Positions 43,990-52,100 of a stretch of 64,000 bases of DNA are shown piece by piece. Both the position numbers and the translations under genes were made by a program. Position 1 is the first letter of the stretch, and each line of letters opens with the position of its first letter. Under the pieces are notes generated by a model, which did no database searches, was not told the origin of the DNA, and saw only the letters and a list, made by a program, of their open reading frames with translations. This DNA is from Novosphingobium sp. MD-1 (GTDB taxonomy: Bacteria > Pseudomonadota > Alphaproteobacteria > Sphingomonadales > Sphingomonadaceae), in contig NZ_BBXA01000031.1 in NCBI RefSeq assembly GCF_001014975.1, forward strand, positions 174,755 through 238,754, in the 5' to 3' direction.

Positions 43990-46287
43990 ATGTCCGTTCC
44001 CCACCCTACGAATCCCGCAGACAGCGAAGCCTGGCTGGATGGCCTGAACCCGCCACAACGCGAAGCCGTGCTGACCACCGAAGGCCCCGTGCTGATGCTG
44101 GCGGGCGCGGGCACGGGGAAGACCGCCGCACTCACCGCGCGCATGGCGTATTTGCTGCGCACGCGCCGGGCGTGGCCGTCCGAAATCCTCTGCGTCACCT
44201 TCACCAACAAGGCCGCGCGCGAAATGCGCGAGCGCGTGGGGCAATTGATTGGCCCAGCGGTGGAAGGGATGCCCTGGCTGGGCACGTTCCACGCCATCGC
44301 GGCGAAAATGCTGCGCCGTCATGCGGAGATCGTCGGGCTGCAATCGAACTTTACGATCATCGACACCGACGACCAGTTGCGCCTGCTCAAGCAGCTGATC
44401 CAGGCGGAAGGGCTGGACGAAAAGCGCTGGCCCGCCCGCCAGTTGGCGGGGCTGATCGACAAGTGGAAGAACCGGGGCCTCAACCCCGCCGATCTCGATG
44501 CGGGCGAGAACGAAGCCTACGCCAACGGGCGCGGCCAGAAATTCTACGCGCTCTATCAGGCGCGGCTCCAGGCGCTCAACGCCTGCGACTTCGGCGATCT
44601 GCTGCTCCACATGCTCAACGTGTTCCGGCGCGAGCGCGAGGTGCTGGAACAGTACCAGCAGCGCTTCAAATACGTGATGGTGGACGAATACCAGGATACC
44701 AACGCGGTGCAGTATCTGTGGCTGCGGCTGATCGCCCAGGCCCGCAAGAACATCTGCGTAGTGGGGGATGACGACCAGTCGATCTATTCCTGGCGCGGCG
44801 CGGAAGTGGCCAACATCCTGCGCTTCGAAAAGGATTTCCCCGGCGCCAAGGTAATCCGGCTGGAGCAGAACTACCGCTCCACCCCGCACATCCTGGGCGC
44901 GGCGTCCGGGCTGATCGCGGAAAATTCCGAACGGCTGGGCAAGACGCTGTGGACCGAACAGAACGGCGGCGACAAGGTCCGCGTCGTGGGCGTGTGGGAC
45001 GGGCCGGAGGAAGCCCGCCGCGTGGGCGACGAGATCGAGCGGCTGGAGCGCGAAGGCTGCGGACTCAACCAGATCGCCATTCTGGTGCGCGCGCAGTTCC
45101 AGACGCGCGAACTGGAAGACCGCTTCATCCAGATCGGCCTTGGCTATCGCATCGTCGGCGGCTTCCGCTTCTACGAACGCGCCGAAATCCGCGATGCGCT
45201 GGCCTACCTGCGCCTGATCGCGTCACCATCGGACGACCTCGCGTTCGAGCGGATCTACAACACGCCCAAGCGTGGGCTGGGCGACAAGACGCTGGAAAAG
45301 CTCCACCGCCATGCCCGCGCGCGCGGCGTGCCGCTGTCGCTGGCAGCGGTCGAAATTCTCGATACCGATGAACTGCCCGCCCGCGCGCGCGGCACGCTGA
45401 CCGCCTTGATGCGCGATTTCGCGCGCTGGCGCGATGCTTCGAAAACGCTCGTACCGGCCGAACTCGCGCGGACCATCCTCGACGAAAGCGGCTATACCGC
45501 CGCGCTCCAGGCCGAACGGAGCGCGGAGGCGAACGGGCGGCTGGAAAACCTGTCCGAACTCGCCCGCGCGATGGAGGATTACGAGACGCTGGGCGATTTC
45601 CTCGAACACGTCAGCCTCGTGATGGACAACGAAGCCGCGCCCGATGACGAGAAGGTCACGGTGATGACCATCCATGCCGCCAAGGGGCTGGAGTTCGACC
45701 AGGTGTTCCTGCCGGGCTGGGAGGAAGGCGTGTTCCCCTCGCAACGCGCGCTCGACGAAGGCGGCCTTGCCTCGCTGGAAGAGGAACGCCGGCTCGCCTA
45801 TGTCGCCATCACCCGCGCGCGCAAACGCTGCACGATCCTGCACGCCGCCAACCGCCGCATCTATGGCCAGTGGACCAGCTCGATTCCCAGCCGCTTCATC
45901 GGCGAACTGCCGCAAGGACACATCGAGGAAGAGACCACGCTGTCCGGCGGCGCCTCGCTATGGCGCGCGAACTGGTCGGAACAGAGCGATCCCTTCGCCG
46001 ACGTCGCGCGCGCGCAACCGTCGCGCGGCGTGGGCCGCGGCCCCGGCTGGCAGCGTGCGGCGGCGCAGAGCTATGACCCCGCCCCTCGCCGCATTCCCGA
46101 AGCGACCCGCAGCGCCGCGAGCTTCGCCGCCAAGCCGCGCGCCGACATCGCCATGGGCGCACGCGTGTTCCATGACAAGTTCGGCTACGGCACCGTCGCC
46201 GCGCAGGAAGGCAACAAGCTGGAGATCGATTTCGAAACGGCGGGCCGCAAGCGCGTGATCGACAGCTTCGTCAAGCCGGCGGGGTAG
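43990..46287 (+). CDS. uvrD: UvrD/PcrA-family DNA helicase
   Basis: A 765-residue superfamily 1A helicase that unwinds DNA 3' to 5' in repair and replication restart. Motifs in order: Q motif LNPPQREAV, Walker A LAGAGTGKTAALTAR, motif Ia VTFTNKAAREM, Walker B VMVDEYQDTN, motif III GDDDQSIYSWRGAE, motif IV LEQNYRS, motif V VTVMTIHAAKGLEFDQVFL and motif VI RRLAYVAITRARKR. The C-terminal tail with HDKFGYGTVAAQEGNKLEIDFETAG is the usual Tudor-like RNA polymerase-binding element. Confidence 0.95.
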   Translation: MSVPHPTNPADSEAWLDGLNPPQREAVLTTEGPVLMLAGAGTGKTAALTARMAYLLRTRRAWPSEILCVTFTNKAAREMRERVGQLIGPAVEGMPWLGTFHAIAAKMLRRHAEIVGLQSNFTIIDTDDQLRLLKQLIQAEGLDEKRWPARQLAGLIDKWKNRGLNPADLDAGENEAYANGRGQKFYALYQARLQALNACDFGDLLLHMLNVFRREREVLEQYQQRFKYVMVDEYQDTNAVQYLWLRLIAQARKNICVVGDDDQSIYSWRGAEVANILRFEKDFPGAKVIRLEQNYRSTPHILGAASGLIAENSERLGKTLWTEQNGGDKVRVVGVWDGPEEARRVGDEIERLEREGCGLNQIAILVRAQFQTRELEDRFIQIGLGYRIVGGFRFYERAEIRDALAYLRLIASPSDDLAFERIYNTPKRGLGDKTLEKLHRHARARGVPLSLAAVEILDTDELPARARGTLTALMRDFARWRDASKTLVPAELARTILDESGYTAALQAERSAEANGRLENLSELARAMEDYETLGDFLEHVSLVMDNEAAPDDEKVTVMTIHAAKGLEFDQVFLPGWEEGVFPSQRALDEGGLASLEEERRLAYVAITRARKRCTILHAANRRIYGQWTSSIPSRFIGELPQGHIEEETTLSGGASLWRANWSEQSDPFADVARAQPSRGVGRGPGWQRAAAQSYDPAPRRIPEATRSAASFAAKPRADIAMGARVFHDKFGYGTVAAQEGNKLEIDFETAGRKRVIDSFVKPAG

Positions 46288-46288
46288 C

Positions 46289-47047
46289 CTACTCGATCAT
46301 AGCTTCGACTGTTTCATGAGGGTAAGCCGCGAACTCCCGGTATATCTGGAAGTGCGGTGTCTCCTCGAGGCTGATCGGCCGCAAGCCGTAAGCGTCGACA
46401 AACTGAAGATCTGCGTCGGGCAATGCCATCAACAGCGGCGAGTGCGTGGCAATGATGACCTGCGCATTGGCATTGCGCTGCATCCGCCTGAGAATCTTCA
46501 AGAACTCGAACTGCTTGTATGGTGAAAGCGCCGATTCCGGCTCGTCGAAAATAAACAGGCCTTGGCGATCGAGCCTCTCCTCGAAAAATTGCAAAAAGCC
46601 TTCGCCGTGCGAAGAGGAGAGGAAGTCTGCATATAGCGATCCGGCATCGTCCAAATATCGAGCCACTGAAAAGAAAGTCTCGGCCCGAAAGAACCAGCCG
46701 TCACGAATCTGCGGGAGCCAGGCGCCGCGAAGCGCATTTCCCACCTCTCCGGCATCCTGCCCCGAGACCTCGGAGCCCGAAACCGCCGCCATACCCGGGC
46801 CGCCACCGCCATCTTTGAAGCCGGCCAGTCCGGCGATTGCTTCAAGCAGCGTAGACTTCCCCGCACCATTCTCGCCGACAAAAATCGTGACGGCGGCAGA
46901 GAAGGAAAAGGCAAACTCGCCCTTCCCGAACAGCGGTAATGAAAAGGGATACGCCTCCCAGTCGAGGTCAGCCCTCCCGTCCTCCGCAAACCATATCCGC
47001 TTCAAATAAGGCGGTGGCAGGGAAGTGGTGGATCTCTTTCTGGCCAT
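46289..47047 (-). CDS. Stand-alone AAA/ABC-type ATPase (COG3910-like)
   Basis: A 252-residue ATPase with Walker A VGENGAGKSTLLEAIAGLAG, Walker B LFIFDEPESALSP and a switch histidine in VIIATHSPLLMALP. It lacks a membrane domain and resembles predicted ATPases (COG3910) found both as lone genes and near defence or toxin modules. No partner gene adjoins: uvrD ends one base away in the opposite direction and rhlE lies upstream on the same strand. It is less GC-rich than its neighbours. A leaderless promoter (TTGCAG-N16-TAACCT) ends six bases before the ATG. Role unknown. Confidence 0.83.
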   Translation of the reverse strand: MARKRSTTSLPPPYLKRIWFAEDGRADLDWEAYPFSLPLFGKGEFAFSFSAAVTIFVGENGAGKSTLLEAIAGLAGFKDGGGGPGMAAVSGSEVSGQDAGEVGNALRGAWLPQIRDGWFFRAETFFSVARYLDDAGSLYADFLSSSHGEGFLQFFEERLDRQGLFIFDEPESALSPYKQFEFLKILRRMQRNANAQVIIATHSPLLMALPDADLQFVDAYGLRPISLEETPHFQIYREFAAYPHETVEAMIE

Positions 47048-47053
47048 CCCAGG

Positions 47054-47081
47054 AGGTTATCGCAGAAAGCCATTCCTGCAA
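47054..47081 (-). promoter_or_regulatory. Predicted leaderless promoter of the stand-alone ATPase gene
   Basis: Minus strand TTGCAG (47081-47076), 16-base spacer, TAACCT (47059-47054), six bases to the ATG at 47047. It sits just beyond the rhlE stop. Confidence 0.4.
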
Positions 47082-47098
47082 CTGCGGTCAATCGCTGG

Positions 47099-48487
47099 TC
47101 AAAGCGCCGAAACGTTCAGGAATCCCGGTATCGGCCCGTTCCACGCGCCCGGTTCGCTCGGCGGTTCCGCATCCTGATAGCGTGGCGCACGTTCCGCCGG
47201 CGCCTCGCGGCGGGGCCGCGCTTCGCTCCGGGGCGGGCGGGCGCGGGAGGGTGATGCTTCTTCCTCCGGCGCGCGCGGTTCGGCCTTGCGGCCGCGCTTC
47301 GGTTTTTCGGCCGCTGCGGGTCTTTCCTCGCGCGGCTTGCGGGCCGGCCGTTCCTCCGCCGGAGCGCCAGCGATATCGAGCTTGATTTCCGGGATCGGAG
47401 CGCCGGTCAGCTTCTCGACGTTCTCGATCGCTTCGGCATCCTCCGGCGCGACGAGCGTGAACGCGCGGCCGGTGGCCCCGCCTCGCCCGGTGCGGCCGAT
47501 GCGGTGGACGTAATCGTCCGGGTGCCACGGCGTGTCGAAGTTGAAGACGTGGCTCACGCCCTTGATGTCCAGCCCGCGCGCGGCAACGTCGGACGCGCAC
47601 AGGATGTTGATGTCGCCCGACTTGAAGCGGTCGAGTTCGGCGATGCGGCTGGACTGGTCCATGTCGCCATGAATCTCGCCAGCGGCAAAGCCGTGGCTCT
47701 TGAGGCTCTTGGCGAGTTCGCGCACGGTGGTCTTGCGGTTGGCGAAGATGATCGCGGTGGTCACGTTGTCGTTGCGCAGCAGGTGGCGCAGCACTTCGCG
47801 CTTCTGCCGGCTGCCGACCTTCACCTTGTGCTGGGCGATGCTGGCGTTGTTCGAAGCAGGCCGCGCGACCTCGATGTACTTGGGGTTCGAGAGGAAGCGA
47901 TCCGCCAGCTTCTTGATCGGCGGCGGCATCGTCGCCGAAAACAGCAGCGTCTGCCGCTGCGCCGGCAGCTTGGTGCAGATGTTCTCGATGTCCGGAATGA
48001 AGCCCATGTCGAGCATCCGGTCGGCTTCGTCGATCACCAGCAGGTTGCAGCCCGTGAGCAGGATCTTGCCGCGTTCGAACAGGTCCATCAGCCGGCCGGG
48101 AGTGGCGATCAGCACGTCGACGCCTTCGGACAGCGCCTTGATCTGATCGCCCATCTGCACGCCGCCGATCAGCAGCGCCATCTTGAGATCGTGGTTCTTG
48201 CCGTACTTCTCGAAATTCTCGGCCACCTGCGCAGCGAGTTCGCGCGTCGGCTCCAGGATGAGCGAGCGCGGCATCAGCGCGCGGCGGCGGCCATGGGCGA
48301 GGATATCGATCATCGGCAGCACGAAACCGGCGGTCTTGCCGGTGCCCGTCTGCGCGATGCCGATCAGGTCGCGCATCATCAGCACGCTGGGGATGGCCTG
48401 CGCCTGGATCGGAGTCGGCTCGTCATAGCCGGCGTCCGTCACCGACTTCAGCAATTCGTCAGACAGGCCGAGATCGGCAAACTTCAT
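47099..48487 (-). CDS. rhlE: DEAD-box ATP-dependent RNA helicase (RhlE-like)
   Basis: A 462-residue RNA helicase. Motifs: Q (FADLGLSDELLKSVTDAGYDEPTPIQAQAIP), I (AQTGTGKTAGF), Ia (PTRELAAQ), II (VIDEADRMLDMGF), III (FSATMP), V (DVAARGLDI) and VI (HRIGRTGRGG). After residue about 375 a long charged, disordered tail (ERPARKPREERPAAAEKPKRG and many Arg/Pro/Glu repeats) probably binds RNA. It acts in ribosome assembly or mRNA turnover. The ATG at 48487 is preferred over a TTG nine bases upstream. Confidence 0.93.
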   Translation of the reverse strand: MKFADLGLSDELLKSVTDAGYDEPTPIQAQAIPSVLMMRDLIGIAQTGTGKTAGFVLPMIDILAHGRRRALMPRSLILEPTRELAAQVAENFEKYGKNHDLKMALLIGGVQMGDQIKALSEGVDVLIATPGRLMDLFERGKILLTGCNLLVIDEADRMLDMGFIPDIENICTKLPAQRQTLLFSATMPPPIKKLADRFLSNPKYIEVARPASNNASIAQHKVKVGSRQKREVLRHLLRNDNVTTAIIFANRKTTVRELAKSLKSHGFAAGEIHGDMDQSSRIAELDRFKSGDINILCASDVAARGLDIKGVSHVFNFDTPWHPDDYVHRIGRTGRGGATGRAFTLVAPEDAEAIENVEKLTGAPIPEIKLDIAGAPAEERPARKPREERPAAAEKPKRGRKAEPRAPEEEASPSRARPPRSEARPRREAPAERAPRYQDAEPPSEPGAWNGPIPGFLNVSAL

Positions 48488-48656
48488 CAGCGACAATTTC
48501 CGAAAGAAGCGGGGCCGGATATACTCCTCCCCGACCGTCGCCGCATGACGCCGGTTCCCTTAGCGCGCGCTATGACCATTGCGGGGCCAAAGTCAAGGAA
48601 ACCCGAGAACTTCGGACGCTTTCAGGCTTAATTTTCGCAATGGTGGCGTTTTGGGA

Positions 48657-49259
48657 TCAGTTTTCGGGAACGAGCTCGCGCATGCGGCTGATCTCGCAGG
48701 TCGCCCCGGCGCGTGAATGAATGGTGTCGCGCCCGGCACAAAGCATCCCGTCGGCGGTCTGCTCCACATAGAAGCCCAGATAGAAATCGCGCGCGTTGCA
48801 GGATTTGTCGAGGCTGGCGCCAATGATGCGGCGATCGCGCATGAACAGCACCAGCCGGTCAGCCATATCGCGCTGCACGCCGGCGATCCCGGCCACGGGC
48901 AGGCAACGTGCGGACTTGCGCTCGCGCAGGCGCATCGGCCCGGGAGGCGGTGGAGGCGGCGCGAACGAATCACGGCCCGGCGCGCGCGGCGCGATGCGAA
49001 TAATCAGGCGCTGTTCAATACGGACCTGATCCCAGGAATCCTCCGGAAACCCGCCTGTCCACTCCGCTAGCGGTCCTCCGCCGAAACGGCCGTCACCGGC
49101 GAACCCGCCGATAAGCGGCGGCCCTTCCGGCGCCACGGCCGTCGGCCACGGATCGCCAACGCCCTCTCCTCCCGCCACGGCGGGAAACAGCAGCGCGAAC
49201 GGCGCTAGAAATGCGGCAAGCACCATCATGGAAGGAAAACGGCCAACCTGATCCCTCAT
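48657..49259 (-). CDS. Hypothetical exported protein
   Basis: A 200-residue protein with a hydrophobic N-terminal segment (MMVLAAFLAPFALLFPAVAGG) that looks like a signal peptide, a Gly/Pro-rich stretch, and the core QVRIEQRLIIRIAPRAP with a run of prolines, then RKSARCLPVAGIAGVQRDMADRLVLFMRDRRIIGASLDKSCNARDFYLGFYVEQTADGMLCAGRDTIHSRAGATCEI. Four cysteines in the C-terminal half could form disulfides. No named family is recognised. The start could instead be 49229. Confidence 0.72.
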   Translation of the reverse strand: MRDQVGRFPSMMVLAAFLAPFALLFPAVAGGEGVGDPWPTAVAPEGPPLIGGFAGDGRFGGGPLAEWTGGFPEDSWDQVRIEQRLIIRIAPRAPGRDSFAPPPPPPGPMRLRERKSARCLPVAGIAGVQRDMADRLVLFMRDRRIIGASLDKSCNARDFYLGFYVEQTADGMLCAGRDTIHSRAGATCEISRMRELVPEN

Positions 49260-49375
49260 CCCGCACGCGAACACGCACCCCCCGGCAGGTGTCGCTGCGA
49301 ATGTAGCTTCGTTACATCGTCCTGTTGAACGGCTGCTTAACCCGATTGCCGGACCGGATGACAAGCAGATTTGAA

Positions 49376-49404
49376 TTGCAGCACCCCGACGCGCGGCCTA
49401 GCGC
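49376..49404 (+). promoter_or_regulatory. Predicted leaderless promoter of FAD oxidoreductase gene
   Basis: TTGCAG (49376-49381), 17-base spacer, TAGCGC (49399-49404), six bases to the ATG at 49411. Confidence 0.5.
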
Positions 49405-49410
49405 TGCCGG

Positions 49411-50841
49411 ATGTCCACATCCTTTTCGCCGACCGCCTTTCTTGAAGAAGCAACCGCCCTGCTCGGCCCCAAGGGCATCACCACCGATCAGGAGGCCATG
49501 GACGGGTGGCTGACCGACTGGCGCGGGCGCTTCACCGGCCGCGCGCTGGCCATGGCATCGCCCGCCGATACGGACGAGGTGGCGGCCCTGGTCAAGCTTT
49601 GCGCCCGGCATGGCGTGCCGATCGTGCCTCAGGGCGGCAACTCCGGCATGTCCGGCGGGGCAACGCCCGACCGGACCGGCAACGCGCTGTTGCTCACCCT
49701 GCGCCGTATGAACGCCATCCGTGCCGTCGACACCGAAAACCGCACCGCTACCTGCGAAGCGGGCGTCGTGCTGCAAGTGCTGCACGAAGCGGCCGAAAAG
49801 GAAGCCTTGCGCTTTCCGCTTTCGCTGGGCGGCAAGGGTTCGGCGACTGTGGGGGGCCTCATCTCCACCAATGCCGGCGGCACGCAAGTGCTGCGCCACG
49901 GATCGATGCGCGCGCTGGTGCTGGGGCTTGAAGCGGTGCTGCCCGATGGTTCCGTGTTCGATGCGCTCACCCCGCTGAAGAAGGACAATCGCGGTTTCGA
50001 CCTGAAGCAGCTGCTGATTGGATCAGAAGGCACGCTTGGCATCGTCACCGCCGCCACGCTCAAGCTGGAACCGGCGGTTGCGGCGCGCGCGGTGCTGTGG
50101 GCGGGCGTGGAATCGCTCCCGGTCGCGCGTACCCTGCTGCTGCACGCCGAAAGCGTCGCCGGCGGCGCGCTGGAGGGTTTCGAGGTACTGCCGCAGCACA
50201 GCCTCGATGCGGTGATCGATTACCTGCCGACGGCGCGCGCACCGCTGGCGGAACCCCATCCCTGGCATGTGCTGATCGAACTGGTTGCCGATGCCGACCG
50301 AGCGGAAGGCCTGCCCGACCTGGCCGAACGCCTGCTGATCAGCGCGTTCGAGGCGGGGCTGGTCACCGACGCGACGATCGCCGCAAGCGAGACTCAGGCC
50401 GAACAGATGTGGCTGATCCGGGAATCGATCGCCCCGGCGGAGCGCGCGATCGGCCCGGCGGTCCAACACGACATCAGCGTGCCCGTGGAGCGAATGCCCG
50501 AATTCGTCGAAACGGCCGTTCCACTGATCGAAGCCGCCTGGCCCGGCACCCGCGCGGTGGGCTTTGGCCATCTGGGCGATGGCAACATCCATTTCCACGT
50601 TCTGGCGCCCTCCGGGGTCGATGCCGCGGAATGGCAGGCAGGCGATGGCAAGGCGATCAGCCGCCAGGTCCACGATCTCGTCACCCAGTGGAAGGGGTCG
50701 ATTTCGGCCGAACACGGCATCGGGCAACTCAAGCGCGACGAACTGGAGCGGCTGGGCGATCCGGTGGCGTTGCACATGATGCGTGCCATAAAGCAGGCGC
50801 TCGATCCGCAGGGGCTGATGAATCCCGGCAAGCTGATCTGA
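49411..50841 (+). CDS. FAD-linked D-2-hydroxyacid dehydrogenase (GlcD/DLD-like)
   Basis: A 476-residue PCMH-type flavoprotein. The FAD-binding half has VPQGGNSGMSGGATPD, GGKGSATVGGLISTNAGGTQVLRHGSMRALVLGLEAVLPDGS and LLIGSEGTLGIVTAATLKL; the C-terminal cap has HLGDGNIHFHV with metal or substrate histidines and ISAEHGIGQLK. Relatives oxidise D-lactate, D-2-hydroxyglutarate or glycolate and pass electrons to the respiratory chain or an electron-transfer flavoprotein. The exact substrate is unknown; a single-gene form argues for D-2-hydroxyglutarate or D-lactate rather than the GlcDEF complex. Confidence 0.92.
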   Translation: MSTSFSPTAFLEEATALLGPKGITTDQEAMDGWLTDWRGRFTGRALAMASPADTDEVAALVKLCARHGVPIVPQGGNSGMSGGATPDRTGNALLLTLRRMNAIRAVDTENRTATCEAGVVLQVLHEAAEKEALRFPLSLGGKGSATVGGLISTNAGGTQVLRHGSMRALVLGLEAVLPDGSVFDALTPLKKDNRGFDLKQLLIGSEGTLGIVTAATLKLEPAVAARAVLWAGVESLPVARTLLLHAESVAGGALEGFEVLPQHSLDAVIDYLPTARAPLAEPHPWHVLIELVADADRAEGLPDLAERLLISAFEAGLVTDATIAASETQAEQMWLIRESIAPAERAIGPAVQHDISVPVERMPEFVETAVPLIEAAWPGTRAVGFGHLGDGNIHFHVLAPSGVDAAEWQAGDGKAISRQVHDLVTQWKGSISAEHGIGQLKRDELERLGDPVALHMMRAIKQALDPQGLMNPGKLI

Positions 50842-50889
50842 AACGGTTCGCCGTGGCCCTGCAAGGGTGTGGATGCGTGGTTACCGGCC

Positions 50890-50918
50890 TTGCCTCGCCC
50901 CGATGGACCGCTTAAAGC
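50890..50918 (+). promoter_or_regulatory. Predicted promoter of the SapC-like gene
   Basis: TTGCCT (50890-50895), 17-base spacer, TAAAGC (50913-50918). The leader to the ATG at 50984 would be about 60 bases. Confidence 0.4.
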
Positions 50919-50983
50919 CCCTGTTCCCGCCGGACCCGCGGCTCGCCCGCGCGTTTTCGCGAAAGTTTTTTCGGAGAGACCTC

Positions 50984-51763
50984 ATGGCCAGCGCGCCGCA
51001 AGCCAACCTTCCGTTGTTCTACAATGACCTGATGCCGCTCAACAGCCGCGATCACGCCACCTGGCATGCCCGTGGCGCGAATGCCGCTCCGTGGCTGATC
51101 GACCAGCACGCCGTGCCGCTGACGGTGGAAGAGTTTCCGCAGGCCGCGCGCCATTTTCCCATCGTGTTCTCGTCGGGCGACAACCCGGTGCCGCTGGCGC
51201 TGATGGGGCTGAACGAAGGCGTCAACGTGTTCGTCGACAGCGAAGGCAAGGTCGATCAGCCGGTCTATCTGCCGGCCTATGCCCGCCGCTATCCGTTCCT
51301 GCTGGCCAAGCTCGATCCCAGCAGCGAGGAACTGTCGCTGTGCTTCGATCCGTCCTCCGGTCTGATCGGAGAGTTCGAGGAAGGCGACGCGCTGTTCAAC
51401 GGCGATCAGCCGTCGGACGCGACCAAGGCCGCGCTGGAATTCTGCGAACAGTTCGAACAGGCCGGGATGCGCACGCAGGCTTTCATCGATGAATTGAAGA
51501 AGCACAACCTGCTGATGGACGGCGAAGTCTCGATCCAGCAGACCGGTCTGGAGCAGCCGTTCGTCTATCGCGGCTTCCAGATGGTCGATCAGGAAAAGCT
51601 GCGCGAAACCCGTGGCGACGTGCTGCGCGGCTGGGCGCAGAGCGGCCTTCTGCCGCTGCTCTACGCCCATGTCTTCTCGCTCGATCTGATGAGCACGATC
51701 TTCGGCCTGCAGGCACAGCAGGGCAAGGGTCCGGTTCCGGCGATTCCCGTTCCGGCGGAATGA
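50984..51763 (+). CDS. SapC-like protein
   Basis: A 259-residue soluble protein matching the SapC family: LPLFYNDLMPLNSRDHATWHARG, FPIVFSSGDNPVPLALMGLNEGVNVFVDSEG, YLPAYARRYPFLLAKLD and QPFVYRGFQMVDQEKLRE. SapC was first linked to S-layer export in Campylobacter, but most proteobacterial copies, including sphingomonad ones near TonB receptors and Trp halogenases, have no proven role. None of those partners is adjacent here. The ATG at 50984 has GGAGAG upstream; an earlier in-frame ATG at 50867 lies before the predicted promoter. Confidence 0.88.
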   Translation: MASAPQANLPLFYNDLMPLNSRDHATWHARGANAAPWLIDQHAVPLTVEEFPQAARHFPIVFSSGDNPVPLALMGLNEGVNVFVDSEGKVDQPVYLPAYARRYPFLLAKLDPSSEELSLCFDPSSGLIGEFEEGDALFNGDQPSDATKAALEFCEQFEQAGMRTQAFIDELKKHNLLMDGEVSIQQTGLEQPFVYRGFQMVDQEKLRETRGDVLRGWAQSGLLPLLYAHVFSLDLMSTIFGLQAQQGKGPVPAIPVPAE

Positions 51764-51808
51764 ATCACCAGCCGCACGCTGGAAACCCGCTTTATTTCAA
51801 GAGTGTGA

Positions 51809-51848
51809 ATGCGGTGGTCGGATTAGCGTCCGGCCGCCGCATTTTTTT
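51809..51848 (+). terminator. Rho-independent terminator of the SapC-like gene
   Basis: ATGCGGTGGTCGGA pairs with TCCGGCCGCCGCAT (two G-T pairs) around a six-base loop, followed by seven Ts. Confidence 0.88.
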
Positions 51849-51892
51849 GCGCGCAGTCGCCAAAACGCAGCAAAAATTCCAAACGAAACCAC

Positions 51893-51921
51893 TTGCGCGC
51901 CCATGGCGCCTCACCTATCTT
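51893..51921 (+). promoter_or_regulatory. Predicted promoter of candidate small RNA
   Basis: TTGCGC (51893-51898), 17-base spacer, TATCTT (51916-51921). No reading frame follows; a terminator lies about 100 bases downstream. Confidence 0.6.
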
Positions 51922-51927
51922 TAGTAC

Positions 51928-52028
51928 GTCGCATCGGTGCTCCCCTCATGGCCCGGTGTGACTGGTGCACTTTGTGCACCTCCTCCCTGAACCTTGGCCA
52001 CCTGGAGCATGTCTCCAGGTGGTTTTTT
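51928..52028 (+). ncRNA. Candidate small RNA with CUCCUCCC motif, about 100 bases
   Basis: A self-contained unit: its own promoter, an RNA of about 100 bases and a strong terminator, all between two terminated or convergent genes. The RNA contains a perfect hairpin GGTGCAC-TTT-GTGCACC (51964-51980) followed directly by an exposed TCCTCCCTG, i.e. an anti-Shine-Dalgarno CUCCUCCC, and an earlier GCTCCCCTC. Exposed CU-rich motifs of this kind are the hallmark of alphaproteobacterial small RNAs such as the cuckoo/CcsR group that block translation starts. No matching family name is claimed. Confidence 0.65.
51998..52028 (+). terminator. Terminator of candidate small RNA
   Basis: Perfect 10-bp stem CCACCTGGAG / CTCCAGGTGG with a five-base CATGT loop, followed by six Ts. 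Confidence 0.88.
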
Positions 52029-52100
52029 ATGGGGTTTCTGCGCGAACCGAGAGCCTGTTGCCCGCTCCGGTTTCCTCGCCGGCCCACCTGCCTCGCTGAT

